From Utricularia gibba (taxonomy: Eukaryota > Streptophyta > Magnoliopsida > Lamiales > Lentibulariaceae): a stretch of DNA of 64,000 nt. Position numbers and translations under genes: made by a program. The stretch spans positions 1,116,001 to 1,180,000 of the forward strand of contig NEEC01000017.1 of the NCBI GenBank assembly GCA_002189035.1, in the 5' to 3' direction. Shown piece after piece: positions 20,931 through 33,442 of this stretch (position 1 is its first letter; each line of letters starts with the position of its first letter). The notes under the pieces were generated by a model. That model was not told where the DNA came from. It saw only the letters and a program-made list of their open reading frames with translations, and did no database searches.

Positions 20931-23633
20931 CTATGTCCAAAGGTTCTCACGACGATGTTCACGGACGATAACAGCCACGCTTGTAGGTGGGATCTGAAAA
21001 CAAAAAGACACCAACTCAAGAGGCAAGACAAGCAGATTGCATGAAAAGATACCTTCATGTCTTGCAAGGGATATGAAATAATCTTTCTGATCTTAGTCAA
21101 GGTTTTGCTCACTCACTCAAGTGGAAATTTTGTAAATGGAAAGTCTTAATGTAGACTCAATAATAGAGTATATAGCCAAAAACTCACCATTCCAAAATCA
21201 GTTATGATCATTGATATGTAGTCTGATGGTGTTACGTCATAGCTGGGGAATGAGTAAACAATGAACGTGAGTCCATAGAAATCCTGATAGCAGCAGTTTT
21301 AAATTCATATGTGAAAAATAGAATCTCACTCACGTGAGGTTCAGGAGTTGCAGATTTTCAATATCAGCCCAGCTATCCAAACATGAGATTTCGTTTCTTC
21401 CAGGAATCTTCGAAATAGCATCAGGATTACCTACATGAAGATGCAAGTAGGAGAAATAAAAAAACACTCTTATTTATGGACTCCAATGAGGAGTAAAACT
21501 GAACAGATTTCAGCTACCAAGTTCGTTAGAGCAAATTGAATCAAGTTGGACCCTCTCGTGAAACTTGTAAGCTTCACAGCATATCAGGACAGGAACACGG
21601 AACTGATGGGCTACCATAGCAATGCATGCAGTTCCCACCCTTGAGTATACAGTACCATTGGCCAACACAGATGATGCGCCCAAAAATACCCTAGTCACTT
21701 CATGCATGATATAAGACACAGCATTGATATGGGTATAGGTACATCTGATACCCATTCTAGTGAGCCTAACAAGTAATTTTTGGCCTTCAAGCTTTGGACG
21801 CGAATCAACTACTATCACACGGAACTTTTTACCAAGCTCATGAGCATGCAGAAATATCATTTCAACAGCAGAGGAAGACGCATATGTGAGAAGAACATCA
21901 CCATCACAGATTTTTGTGATGGCATGGTTCACAATCACTTTATCCGCAAGAACTATTTTCTCACTTATAAAATGGTCAATATCAGAGACTAATTTCTCCT
22001 TTGCTTCTGACTCGGACAGGTCCAGAGGCAAATTAGCAATTTGGGTCTTGAGAAACCTAATTGCACTTCCCATACTGACGGAAAGAGGCCTGCATTCAAT
22101 CAGAAAAGAGACATAACCATTTATTTTTGAAGTCAGATCCCTAACAAGTGACTTCTCCGGAGGAGTTGAGTAGTCCTTAATCGACTCCTGAAATGCTTGA
22201 AGCATAGCAACACAACGTGCGTTGCCCCCAGATACATCCCCAGTTAGATAACTCAGTCCAACCTGCAAGGATAGTTTGAGCTGAATGTTGATCAAGTTGC
22301 ATCATCAGAGAAAGATATAAAAAACATAATAACTAACACAAGAAACTACCTTGTATACAGCTGGATGAACTGTATGAAGTTGGAAAAACTTAGACTCAAC
22401 ATCAGGCAACCAGGCTCCATGCTCATACTGAGGAAGGTGTCTAAAAAGTTCGACTCTGTTCTTAGCTTCAGTGTGCTTTACAACAGATCGCTTCTTTGCC
22501 TTCTCTACTCTGTTCGTGTCATCAAATTGCATCCTAGGATGGGGGACATCTTTCTTCTTATCTTTATCTGGTTGGCGATCACTAGTTTTTTTTTCAGATG
22601 TTACAGTTGAGGAGCTTTCTTTTTTCTGCGGGGCAGCCTTTGTAGACTTTCCGGTACCAGCATTCGTGGTATTATTAGCTGCAACATTAGGTCCCTTAAT
22701 TCCTTCACCTGAAAACATGGGATTTCTAATAATAAAGACAACTTCTGAGGCTTATTGAACAAAAATCGATCATTTTCATAAGGGGGAGCGAGACAGTCAT
22801 CAACATCGCTGTGAAAATAGAGCATACCGAACATTATGATGGAAATGCAATATCACCATATTACTTTTCTGTTTCAAGAAACACTCACATTATTCAATAC
22901 TATATGTAAATGCACCCAGCGTTATACTATTCGCAAACTTTCAAAGAAGGTGGAGGATTAAACCTCGTGCAGCAGCCTTTGCAGCCCTTTGTGCCTCTTG
23001 CATTGCACGCCTTTCCGCTTTACTCGTCTTATCTTTTAAAGGCTTCGAAGAGGCTGCACTCTGCTCCCGCGTTTCTGCAATTTGTCATCCATTACGTTAT
23101 CGAAACGTACAACCTCTAAACCATCCATTGATAATCAATGTGAAAAGCAAAACCATGAAAACCAAAGTAAAAAATCCACCTGCCGGTAAAGTAATAACAT
23201 TATTCTGCTTTGCTAACTCCATGTCAAAACCACCAGCAGGCAAAGAGGTAGCAAGTTTTCCGGAACTACCCCTACGACCCAGACGAGGTGACAGCCGCTC
23301 CTCACTGAAATCAGTGGCCGCAGCAGGGGACTGAAACTCGGAGGGATTATAACTGCCGACGGGAATAGAAGACTCAGCAACTCGGCTACCACCGCGGAGA
23401 GGTGAGGCAGGGGGACCTTGAAGAAAATGACGCGCGAGTTCAGTAGGAAGGTGGCGTGGGGGCGGAATCATCACCGGAGACAAGGAGTTCCCGGTGGGGG
23501 AAACATCGGACAAAGGCGGCGATGATACCAGAGGACCAGATTTCGACCGATCCGGCTGAGCCCCTGGGGCAAAAAAACCCACTTGCCGGACCTTCGGGTC
23601 ACTCACGGTTCGAGGAACTCGACGACCGTCCAT
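20931..23633 (-). CDS. Translation initiation factor eIF2B, delta subunit
   Basis: Seven exons on the minus strand: 23633-23180, 23074-22964, 22708-22350, 22262-21518, 21430-21334, 21242-21188 and 20993-20931, joining to 628 codons (627 residues). eIF2B is the cytosolic guanine-nucleotide exchange factor for eIF2; delta belongs to the regulatory alpha/beta/delta core. About 300 residues of N-terminal sequence are Ser/Pro-rich and then Lys/Glu-rich, presumably disordered (start MDGRRVPRTVSDPKVRQVGF). The C-terminal half is the IF-2B (pfam01008) fold: VHPAVYKVGLSYLTGDVSGG, DVLLTYASSSAVEMIF, FRVIVVDSRPKLEGQ, FLGASSVLANGTVYSRVGTA, VPVLICCEAYKFHERVQLDS, and the closing TPSDYISMIITDFGMIPPTS. The acceptor of exon 6 was chosen (AG at 21243-21244) because it gives the conserved LTYDVTPSD junction. 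Confidence 0.95.
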
Positions 23634-26171
23634 AACTCCGGCGGCCGTGAGTGAGATTTTCCGATTAGTGATTCCCAGTCACTTCCATCACCAATCGAAA
23701 AAATCAAGGGTTTCATAAGAGGAATTGAGGGTATTTTTGTTATTCCCGGTAGGCCTCATGCCCATGACATTGAAATGACAATTCAAATCAAATTAAGACA
23801 AGGATTTATCCGTTACGCATATAGTACTCGTTTATCACTACATGAAATGTTATTTAAATATTACAATAATATAGTATTATTTATTAGATATTTTTGCAAT
23901 TTTATTATTGAAACACAAAGTTATGACTCATTAATTTTATCTCATGGTTTGAAGAGAGAATATAATTCTTAGTAATTCAAAATTGCTTTTTACTTTATCC
24001 CTCTTTTTTTTTATCAATAAATTAGTTTTTTTTTTTTTTTTTATCTTTCATACAAATTCTATTAACTTGAAGGACTAGTTTGATAGGACATGAAAAATTG
24101 ATTTATGTTAAATAATCATTATTAATCACATAGTTGATAAACGTTAATATTTAGTTCCATGGATTAGATATCCAATTAATTTTTTTATTTAAGACTTTAT
24201 TAATAATGAAACACAAATTCATCCATCTAAATAGTGTTAATTGATTACATGATGATAAAATAATATATCATTATTATTATTTCAAAAAGTTTTTACTTTA
24301 ATTATGTGACTTTTTGTATAATAGTATTCATTTATAATATTCAATTCTCACGATTTTATGTTCATTCGTTTCAAAAAAAGTTTCAATATAAGATTAGAAA
24401 GTCCATCTATTTAAATATATTCTTTACTCCATCCATAATGTAAACTACTGATTAGCTCCCTTGCTTTACATTATTCTTAGACAATCAATATTCTTGATGA
24501 ATGCGCTCTTGTCTCTACAATGTTACTTATCAGGATTTGGGTTTAATTTCAAATGTGGTTTCTTGGTATTATGTTATCCATTTAGAACATTCAATTTTTA
24601 TGATTTTATGTATTATATTTTAGAAAAAATAACTCATATAAGATTAGTAATATTATATATAAATTTAATTATAAAACTTTCTAACAAATACATAATAAAT
24701 AATCCTCTGTAAATAACATTTTTTTACAAAACACACTCATGTTTTTCAAATTATTTATTTTGTATAAATTAATCTCAATCACATTTCATCAAATAAATCA
24801 AAATATACTATCAAATAAATCCAAAATAGATAAGAAAAATTATCTTTTTTCTTAAATTTTGAATTATGAGTATTTTTATCGTATTTATACAATATTATCT
24901 GTTTTTTTATGTTTCATAAAAAGAACTATTTAATTATGTTAATACCATATATATTTATATATGTATATCTAATTATAAAACTCTGTATCAAATCATCCTG
25001 ATTAATAAATGATGAAGTAACACTCCATGCAAATTACATGCAAGTTAATTCCAATGACATTTAATACCAAACAAACAAAAATGTTCTATTAAATAAAAAC
25101 ATCACCACTTCAGTTTGATGTAATAGAATCAGAGGTGTGTGCTATGTGCCAAGGTGGATAGGACAGTGAAGCTAGTGGGTATGATTGTCCAATCATCCCA
25201 TTCCTCCTCTGCAAGACTGATTGTCAAATGCAATAAAATAAGGAGGAAAAGGCTAAGAAGGCAGGGCACCAGGCTCAATGGGAATAACTTCTGTGCACAC
25301 TAAAGAGACAGATGTTCAGGTTCTTTCACTGACTGTGAGCTCTGCACTCTCCTCCCCAGCAGCAAGCACCTGGGGTGCACTCTATATCAAAAAATACGCA
25401 CGATCACGGGGTTTGAACGACCGGAATACCATGTTTTGGAAATGACTGAGGCGGACTCTCTGTAAAGCGCCTTGATCATGATGAATCCCGGCACAGAGAT
25501 CACCGGCGTCGTTTTTATGTCACCGGGAACTAAAAGAAAACGGCGGAGAGAGATCGGAAATGTTTGGATGTAATCAGAACTGCTGCAAGTAGAGGGAACA
25601 AGGGCGCTCACATGTTTTCATCGTTTGAGTATCTATCGTCCCGTGAGAAGCTTTTGGGAGGATAGCAGAAAACAGAAAGATGCATGCAACATGACTGATA
25701 TGAAAATTTAGAACTATGGTTTAATGTTCCTGTTAAATCCTAAAGGAGCAGTTATAATGAAGGAGAGAATTGATATGGAAAGTGGTTGTTTGGATCTGAA
25801 ATCTGATGTTACATTTTGATTCATACTGAATGCTCTTGGGATTACAGGTTCTTGCAGTTCAGATTTGTTGACCTAGAAATGAAAAGGCCTGCATCAAGTT
25901 CAGAATTTCATCTGACAAAGACAACTCAAATCAATCCATTTGGACATTAACTGTAGTGTCTAGGGTATGTCCATGGGTAGACAAATCACACAAACTTAAC
26001 ACAAGAAACAAGAAGGATTTGTTGCACAAATATTACAGGTGCATTTCCTCGAGAGCTTGAAGCTAAGCAAGTAACATAGCACAGAATCTTACAGCATCCC
26101 ATAGATATAAAGATTACTGATAGTCGAAAACGGCGTGTTTGTTTCAATACCCCTCATGAAGATCTAAAAGA
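23634..26171. other. AT-rich spacer with TCP 3' flank
   Basis: Promoter of the eIF2B-delta gene at the left, then AT-rich DNA to about 25100. Around 25250-25640 composition rises, and a minus-strand frame (25387-25611) has codon-like sequence that I do not recognise; it may be chance or a small gene. 25700-26170 is probably 3' flank of the TCP gene, possibly with a small last exon (see the TCP entry). Confidence 0.4.
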
Positions 26172-27002
26172 TTACCTGTTGATGAACTTGTGCTGATCGA
26201 AGATGACATAAACGTTTGGTTCGGACGCGAAGTTGTCCCAGTCTGCTGTAGATGAGGTTGTGTAGTTTGAGTTGAAGTCTCTAGTAACAGCGAGATTTTG
26301 CTGGATGATGGGAAAGCAAGGGTTCTTTGGCTTCGTTCCTGGTTCATGAATTAGGTCACCAAAACCGGGTCGACGAATCAATGAATCTTCGTTCAAAAAG
26401 GATGGGTTGCTGTTGCTAGAGCCTGCTAAAAGCTCAGAAAACTGCATATTGGCACCCCTCTTGTGCTCCTCTGCGAGACTCTTGATGCACATCTTCTCCT
26501 TTGTTCTTTCTCTAGCCCTATCTCTCGCTTTGGCCCTCGATTCTTTGGCAAGACTAGACGAATTCGGGTGTCGTTCGACGCTTTCCTTCACCTGTTTGCT
26601 GCATTCCAAAGGTGAGCTAGTGATGCCCTGGCCCAACTTCTCCTTGTTCTGCACCAGCTCCTTGATGGCGGTTTTGGAATTGGTAAGCAACCAATCAAGG
26701 GTATCACTTGGCTTGTCAAACTCCAGCATTTCTTGCAGATCAAAGAACTTCCGAGCAATCCCAATTGATAACCTAACCCTCCTGTCCCGTGGCCCTTGAG
26801 CTGTGTTTATCTTGCTGTGTCGATTCTTTTTCGCCGTCCTCTTCGTCTCCGATGCGGCGGCATTAGTCACACCGGAGAGATCTCCATTCATTTCATAATC
26901 AGGAGGAGTTGGGCTCACAAAGTGATGAGCAGGAAGCATTCTTGTCTGGGGATGAAGGATGATTTCTTCATCATTTACAGTAAACGCAGTCTTGGAGAAC
27001 AT
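26172..27002 (-). CDS. CYC/TB1-type (class II) TCP transcription factor
   Basis: One exon of 277 codons (276 residues) starting [14 protein letters not shown]. The TCP domain is at about residues 58-115, with [18 protein letters not shown] as the basic part, [19 protein letters not shown] as helix 1 and [17 protein letters not shown] as helix 2. The arginine-rich R domain ([18 protein letters not shown], about 155-172) follows, which with the long-basic-region TCP type places it in the CYCLOIDEA/TEOSINTE BRANCHED1 group. These nuclear factors repress or pattern growth in axillary buds and in dorsal petals; which of the CYC1/2/3 clades it belongs to cannot be told here. The frame ends at TAA inside a good splice donor (CAG|GTAATC), so a short further exon replacing the last residue is possible, for example after an AG near 25873. 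Confidence 0.93.
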   Translation of the reverse strand: MFSKTAFTVNDEEIILHPQTRMLPAHHFVSPTPPDYEMNGDLSGVTNAAASETKRTAKKNRHSKINTAQGPRDRRVRLSIGIARKFFDLQEMLEFDKPSDTLDWLLTNSKTAIKELVQNKEKLGQGITSSPLECSKQVKESVERHPNSSSLAKESRAKARDRARERTKEKMCIKSLAEEHKRGANMQFSELLAGSSNSNPSFLNEDSLIRRPGFGDLIHEPGTKPKNPCFPIIQQNLAVTRDFNSNYTTSSTADWDNFASEPNVYVIFDQHKFINR

Positions 27003-28876
27003 CCTGAGAGGCTTTCAATCCAAAGGGAAACAAAAAAGCAAAACCCTATTGCAGAAAGAGAAAGAAGAAGCCCTTATACTTCCTGCAGTGAAGCCTAGAC
27101 AAGAGATCTTTGTCCTAATGGAACCCTTAGCCTCAGGGTAGAAAGCCTTTTGAACATGAGTCTGAAACATAGTCACTTCTGAGACCCTACCTAAAGCTAC
27201 AAAAACCAGACAAAAAGCTCATGGGGTGTTTGCATCTCCCAAAGTTCACTAATTCTACAGATCAAACAGATCAGAACTAATCCTCCAAACTTCCCACATG
27301 CACTGAGAATCCCTCTTCCTCTATAAAAACACTCATCCATCCTTCTAACAGCAATGAGATACCAGGAGGCGGATCAGTGAGGACCATGTACTGAGATTAT
27401 CCACTTTACATGAAAAGGGTTTCTAGGGCAAAGCTGCTTTTGTGGGTAGGGTAAGTAGGGCAAAAATGGAGGATGTAACAGGACACAGAAAAGAAAGAAG
27501 ACACAAGTTTGTGGTTTTGCAAGAGAATGGTGGTGGGTTAGTTGCGAAAACACGAGATGTTTACACAGATTGCAGAATTAAAGAAGATCATTTGACTGCT
27601 GAATGACCTTTGCTCAAAAAGCTGAGAGATTTGGAAGAGATTTTAGAGGGAGCCTCACTCATCCAATACAACTCACTCGTACTTTTTTGTCTATCATTCT
27701 ACGCTTCGGACAAAATCCTCCTCCTGGTTTCCCCCCAGGGCCCTCCTCCTCTTCCTCCCCTGTTGTCATTACTCCACAGGTGAAGTAAATTCTTTCCTCT
27801 CTCTTTATCTTTTTTTTTTTTTTCACACAATTTAATCCAAATAAGTTGATTTTAAAAAATGTGTTTTGCTCCATAGCCATCAGACAAGTCATCCTTTTTT
27901 TTTTCTCAATGTACTAATATTTGTACAAAATAGATATATAAACATTAAGAATGTATTTGATAGAGCTTGATTTATACCTCCAAATACATATGTGTTGTTT
28001 CATAAATTTGTTTTTCAATCTCACAATTTTATGTTTTTTTTTTCTGAAGAAAATACTTCATTTAAGATTAGATAAAATCTCACTATATAAATTATCATTT
28101 AATCTCATTCAAATCAATATAAGATTCGTCTAAAGTACTTTTATCCTTCTTCGGGGCGGGTTCTTCTGCTTCGTTGGAAACTCAATGTCTTTGCTAAGGT
28201 TTGATTCAACATCAGTTATAGATCTGGGTTTGGTTCTAATGCCAAATATAACAACTCGTGTTCTTATTACACGAAATTATCCGTGTTAGACATGAAGTTC
28301 TTGTAGTTTTACGTTTTTCACTTTCGAAGAAAAAAATTCATATATAAATAGAAAAAATCTATCTATATAAACTTATGTGTGATTTATAAAAGAATTACTT
28401 AATTCTTTCAATCATGAAAATGAGTTCGATTCTAAATGTGTATCAAATGCAATAATATTTTAGACATACATTCAAATACAAATAATGTATATTTAACTAA
28501 ATATAAATAATTCAAATATACTTTAAGAAATAGAATTTACGGGCCCGGGTAGGGGTTTTTGGGCTTCAATTTTTGAGACCGGCCGGCCCATTTACTGAAT
28601 TGGAATTAACGACCCATTCTGTCGAAGAACTCGTAGCTGGAAGTCTGCGGTCGCGGCGCTGAAGAAGAAGCAGTCAAAAATGCCGAGTTTCCCTGTGGCT
28701 TCGGCTGAAAAGTCAAATGTTTTCTTGGTGTCTTATTACCCCAAGAAGTCCAAATGTTTTGGTATCAGTTTCTGGGCCTCCCTGGCCAAACGAAGTCACA
28801 CTTCTCCTCTCCCTGCGTTGATTCGCTTTCTTAAGGTCACCGGTGATCGCCGTTTGCCAGTAGAATCACCCAGATC
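27003..28876. promoter_or_regulatory. Divergent upstream regions of the TCP and UPF0496 genes
   Basis: 27003-27790 is probably TCP leader and promoter (minus strand). The centre is AT-rich. TGGGCT at 28560-28565 and GGCCCA at 28585-28590 are site II-type elements about 300 bases before the UPF0496 start. An ATG-initiated 77-codon ORF (28680-28913) overlaps that start codon in another frame. Confidence 0.45.
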
Positions 28877-30103
28877 ATGGGGACTGGGTTCAGCCGATTG
28901 CAAAGAAGTATAAGTTCCATGCGCCCCCGGCGGCCCCTTGTGCTTCCGCCCCGAAGCTTCTCAACGCAAGTTTCCAACCCAGCCGCGCCGGATTTGGGCC
29001 CATTGGAGGCGGATCTGAGAACTTACGAGGACACCTACAACGCCGACGGTACTCTCCGACGCTTCGATTTGGTGTTACAGGATCGCACGAGCCGAGCAAT
29101 GAATTCGATTCGCGATGGGTTCGATGCCGGGTCATTGTCCCTGGATTCGCTCAAACAGGTAACGGAGTGGTTTCTGGCGACGGATGAATCTGTGGTTAAC
29201 TTGCTTCTGGAGAACAAGAGTGATATATGGAAAAACAAAGAGTTGTATGATCTTGTTGAAGACTATTTGTTGAACAGTTCTTTGACGTTGGAGTTCTGTA
29301 CTAAGCTGGATTCGTGCCTTAAACGAGCTACCCACATCGAAGCAATCATCAAAGTTGTTCATCGGAACTTCCAGGAGGAGAATTCAGTGGTTCCTGAGAA
29401 TGGGTCAGTGAGAAGTTACAGCAAGACATTGGAAAAGTTGGAGAATCTTAGAACCGTTGGGGATCCATTCACAGAGGATTTCTTTGAGATATTTCGTTCT
29501 GTGTGCAGTAATCAGCGAAAGATGTTAAAGAGACTGCGGATGAAGAAGAAGAAAATCAGTCAGAAACTAGCTAAACTGAATACATACAAGAGAATCTCCA
29601 ATGCCATATTTGTAGCTATTTTTGCTACAATTTTGGTCTGCTCTGTCGTAGCAGCAGCACTTGCAGCTCCGCCGGTCGTGACAGCTCTAGTTGCAGCAGC
29701 AACCGTGCCGATGGGATCAATGGGGACGTGGATCAGCTCCCTGTGGAAGAAATATGAGAAGGATTTGAAGGTGCAGATGGAGGCCGTGGATGCAATGCAA
29801 TTAGGGACCTGCTTGGTGGTCAAAGATATACAGAACATAAGAGTTCTGATGGATAAGTTCCGAATCGGAATCGAGGCTCTGAAAACGAACGCTGAGTTTG
29901 GCGTCCAGGGGGCTGAGGAACAGGTCTTGGCTGCTGTGGAGGAGATCATGAAGGAAGTGGTGAACTTCTCCACAGTTATACGTGACCTCACTGATCATGC
30001 TAGCAGGTGCTCCCGTGACACAAGTATGGCAAGATCTTTGATTCTCAGAAGGATGATAAATGAGTCCGGGGGATCATTGCAACCCACAGGTATGTTTCTA
30101 TGA
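28877..30103 (+). CDS. UPF0496 family protein with one hydrophobic hairpin
   Basis: One exon of 409 codons (408 residues), start MGTGFSRLQRSISSMRPRRP. The family blocks are present: an N-terminal LRTYEDTYNADGTLRRFD region, helical segments (TSRAMNSIRDGFDAG, SLDSLKQVTEWFLATDESVV), the Lys-rich KRLRMKKKKISQKLAKL stretch, and a hydrophobic double segment at about 242-280 (AIFVAIFATILVCSVVAAAL, then VVTALVAAATVPMG). A coiled-coil-like C-terminal half follows. UPF0496 proteins are plant-specific (BYPASS1/AT14A-like neighbourhood) and membrane-associated; their biochemical function is unknown. GGTATGTTTC near the end (30090) looks like a donor, so the final four residues may be intron read-through if a further exon exists, but family members usually have a single coding exon of this length. 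Confidence 0.9.
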   Translation: MGTGFSRLQRSISSMRPRRPLVLPPRSFSTQVSNPAAPDLGPLEADLRTYEDTYNADGTLRRFDLVLQDRTSRAMNSIRDGFDAGSLSLDSLKQVTEWFLATDESVVNLLLENKSDIWKNKELYDLVEDYLLNSSLTLEFCTKLDSCLKRATHIEAIIKVVHRNFQEENSVVPENGSVRSYSKTLEKLENLRTVGDPFTEDFFEIFRSVCSNQRKMLKRLRMKKKKISQKLAKLNTYKRISNAIFVAIFATILVCSVVAAALAAPPVVTALVAAATVPMGSMGTWISSLWKKYEKDLKVQMEAVDAMQLGTCLVVKDIQNIRVLMDKFRIGIEALKTNAEFGVQGAEEQVLAAVEEIMKEVVNFSTVIRDLTDHASRCSRDTSMARSLILRRMINESGGSLQPTGMFL

Positions 30104-30353
30104 TACTGAAGCACAGATGCACTCACAGAGGTTTTGTGATGAGTTTCTGCATATGTGTATGTATGTACAGTTGATTGAGCAACTGAACTCTTCATTCATT
30201 GAAATAACAAATTATATACTTCAGATGATTCAAACAAAATAATCACGAAACTATCCATGTTTCATTATTTTGTATGAGAAAACCAAATAAGACAACATGA
30301 CCAAAAGAAAGGAAGAAGCAACCCACACACATGCTTGTACCAGAACCATGTTT

Positions 30354-32497
30354 TCATGGCTTCCTTTCCATGGAGTCCTCTTCACCTTCTCTCCTCCCTC
30401 GCAAGTACTTGTAGTAAACATACTGCGATACTATCTGCAATCACGAGTAAAGTTTCTTTTTTTCTCAGAAGGATGACTGGTCTAAATTCAATGATCATGC
30501 GCAATGATACCAATAAATCGAGGAGAATGCAGACGACAGCGTCCAAGAGCCATGGCAAGTTGGCTTTTATCTTCTCCCATGCGATTGTTCTCACAAGAAT
30601 GCTGTGACATTATCAAAAGGTACTGCTGTTGGTATGCACCCTATTTGAGTTTCGATAATTCGAGTTCAATCCGTACATAGTGTGTGTTGTTACCTGGCTA
30701 CATATGTTGAGTTCCCAGCTAGAGCAAAGATGAACATCAGAGGATTCAACCCCTGCATCAATTTACTAGAGAATCACACACCAACAGTTTTGTTCTCAGA
30801 ATGAATGTATGCCAATATGTTCTTTGCTTCTATGCAAAACATGATGAGAGTAGCAAAAGAGTTACCTCGGCATGTCCTCGTTTAATCTGATGTTCAGATA
30901 GAAAAAAAGGATCAGCATGTTCGATCAGAAATGTGTAGAATTGTTAGAACAGCAACAAGTTTGTTCCTTTAAAGCTAAACTTACATTCAAATATATTTGT
31001 GGGAGACGTCCACCCATGTATATGCCTGCCATCATCCACCCGAGCCACTGCCCTGTCACACTTTCGCTACCATGTTCCTGATCAGAGAATCAGAATATCA
31101 AGTTAAAAGATTCTCAATCAGCATTCAGGAAATTTGTGCTTTCCATCGAGTGCCTTACTTGCAACAACTTTCTTGCTGTAACACCAATGTACATTAATCC
31201 CTTTGTCTTTGCAGGCATGCTCATCGACGTAACTACGAATGCTCCCATCCCAGCCTGGTAAAGGATATTACACACATGATCATATGGACAACCATTGTAA
31301 TGAGCCACTTCAAGGAGTTATGCAAGAAAACTCACTGGTCTTGGGATTTGCTTAGGTTTACTAGCAGTTTGCCTGATTGGAATTGATCTCACTTCATCAT
31401 CTTCATCTGAAGATGAATCATATCTGAGTCCAATGGCTGATGGACCACTCTTAGCCGGCCCGAGATACGACCGGAATGGTGGAGTGAAGCTCCCAGCCAT
31501 TGATCTTGCTGATCTGCATACAGTTTTACAGCAAGTCAGCAAGGAAACTTAAATCATTCCTCGAACCACAAGCAGCAATCCTCTCATAAAATAGAGCTGT
31601 ACGTGTAGTAGTATGCTTCTTTCCGCGGGATCCCAATTACAGAACCAGATGGTTTATGAGGCTTCAAGGGCCTCTCCAATTCCTCAACCTGCACAGAACA
31701 ACAGCTGGTTTTAAGTGAACTTGGTGACAGCAAGTCAATCTAGTTGCTTATATTTATCAAAATCACCTCATCCTCTGATTCTTCTTGTTTGATATGCAGC
31801 CATTTTCGAAAATACTCGTAATATACGCTTTGCAGAAGAAGTACTGATGTTGTAGCAGTGTAAAGCTAAACCCCACAAAATTCCAACTTTCAGACAAAAT
31901 TGAAACATGTCATTGCTCTTTCATTAGTTGGTAATACAACTCGAATCCACGAGCATATCACATGACAACAACCACCGTATGAAAATCTAGAAGAAAGATT
32001 CAAATTTTGAGTGATGAACAACTTACCACCGCTGTATACAATTGAGTCGGCAACTGCATCACCAAAAAAACGATCACTGAATAACAGTTTAAAGCAAACA
32101 AAAGTGAAGAATGAAGGGAAGACTCACAGTTGCAGGTTCAAGAAGACATCCCAGCAAATTGAAAACATCACTACAAAGTAACAAACCAAAAAAATGAGCT
32201 GAGAAAGCAGAAAGACCGCAAGAGTAAAAAATAAAAAATAATAAAAGAAGCCAACCCGAGAACCCATGCGAAGAGGAAGAGTATAGAGATTCCATGGCCA
32301 GATTTTGTCTTGAAATTGGTACAAATTTGCGGGAGTTCAGCAATTCCCCACATGAAAAGGCTCACAATCCCCAAACTGAATGAAACCTCATCTTTTGCGT
32401 TGCAGAGACAATCTTTGAAGTACCTGTTAACCCAACCGATGCATGGCTTGCTTTCCTTGACACAATAAGATGAAGAGAGGTTGTTTTGAAGCTCCAT
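30354..32497 (-). CDS. PQ-loop repeat membrane protein (SLC66/PQLC2-like)
   Basis: Twelve exons on the minus strand: 32497-32256, 32170-32128, 32053-32027, 31865-31767, 31688-31603, 31513-31336, 31254-31159, 31077-30985, 30886-30866, 30752-30694, 30601-30511 and 30434-30354, joining to 372 codons (371 residues). The two PQ-loop repeats are visible: LFMWGIAELPQICTNFKTKS in exon 1, and MMAGIYMGGRLPQIYLNIKR in the later exons. Other hydrophobic stretches (NLLGCLLEPATLPTQLYTAV, NPLMFIFALAGNSTYVAS, LPWLLDAVVCILLDL) complete a seven-helix layout. A soluble Ser/Asp-rich loop (SSSDEDDEVRS) lies between the halves. Animal and yeast relatives (PQLC2, Ypq1) export cationic amino acids from lysosome or vacuole; a vacuolar amino-acid role is inferred from family. 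The frame is open 62 codons further upstream to 32683, but that part lacks family resemblance, so ATG at 32495-32497 was chosen. Confidence 0.92.
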
Positions 32498-33260
32498 TGA
32501 AAGGTGGAGGCTTTTGAAACCAAAGAGAGCTAGTTGCTTTTGGTCACAAGGTTTTTTTAGAGGTATTCGTTCAGTGGAAACAGCAGTTCCCTTATCAGCC
32601 TTTCTCTCTTTCTTTTTTGGCCCTTCCTTTTCACAGGTGTTGAGTGGCTCACAATTTGGCTGCTTCCCATCAAGTTTCCACAAAATACAGGTTTAGAAAA
32701 ATTGCAATTTGACAGAACAATCATGACACAACACTGTCAAACAAACGCAGAGTTGTTCAAGTTAAAATTCGTAGGCTTTCCCAATTCACAGTACCCAAAG
32801 TACAATATGTGATAGAGGTGGTTGGCTGCATGGGAATGAACAACCAACACATGGCCATAAGGGAATCGCCATAAACGTTCCTTTCATGCATCCACTAAAG
32901 GAACTCAATTCACTACTACATAATGATTCTTAGTAATGTTGAAAAGGGACAATTCTGAAAAATCCTTCACCCAACAAAGCACATGAGATTTTAGGCAAAG
33001 GGGAGGATGGGGAGCCATTGAAATCTCGGAAAGCACGAGGAGATTCTCGAATCCAGAAAGCGACACGGGAGTCGGTGGGGACACCGCGTGTCGCATCCGA
33101 AAACATGTTTTCACGGGGCCGTGCGCTTTTCAGGGGAAAAAAATTAAGTAAATAAAATGTCCCCATGTGCTGCCACCTCCCTTCGTAGTTATCCATCCTC
33201 TGCAATTGTCTCCTCCATTGTCGTCCACTTCTTTCAAACTCTGCTACTAGGTTTATTTAA
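32498..33260. other. Leader and promoter of the PQ-loop gene
   Basis: Open in frame with exon 1 to 32683 on the minus strand and probably transcribed. The rest to the MITE at 33261 is of mixed composition; no further gene was seen. Confidence 0.4.
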
Positions 33261-33442
33261 GGGTGGGTTTGGTTGTTTGATATAAAGTGGGTGTAAGTGG
33301 ATTAATAAAAAATACTCCTGTTTAATATCTTATTAAATATTTAATTAGTGAATTTAAAAAATACCCATCTATATCCAAATAAATTATACCTAAATTCTCT
33401 AAACCCAATCAACACATTTACATCTAACCAAACGCACCCTAA
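33258..33442. mobile_element. Tourist-like (PIF/Harbinger) MITE with TAA target duplication
   Basis: The element spans 33261-33439 (179 bp). The left end is GGGTGGGTTTGGTTG and the right end AACCAAACGCACCC, an imperfect terminal inverted repeat of about 14 bases (one mismatch) that continues weakly inwards. Both ends are flanked by TAA (33258-33260 and 33440-33442), the three-base TWA duplication expected of PIF/Harbinger. The GGGTGNGTTTGGTT end type is common in plant Tourist-like elements. It has no coding capacity. Confidence 0.8.

Noticed and set aside
25387-25611. 74-codon minus-strand ORF
   Set aside because: Not recognised, first codon is not clearly an ATG in a good context, and no exon partners were found; left as unexplained.
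32498-32683. 62-residue N-terminal extension of the PQ-loop protein
   Set aside because: Frame is open but Lys-rich and unlike the family, whose members start close to the chosen ATG.
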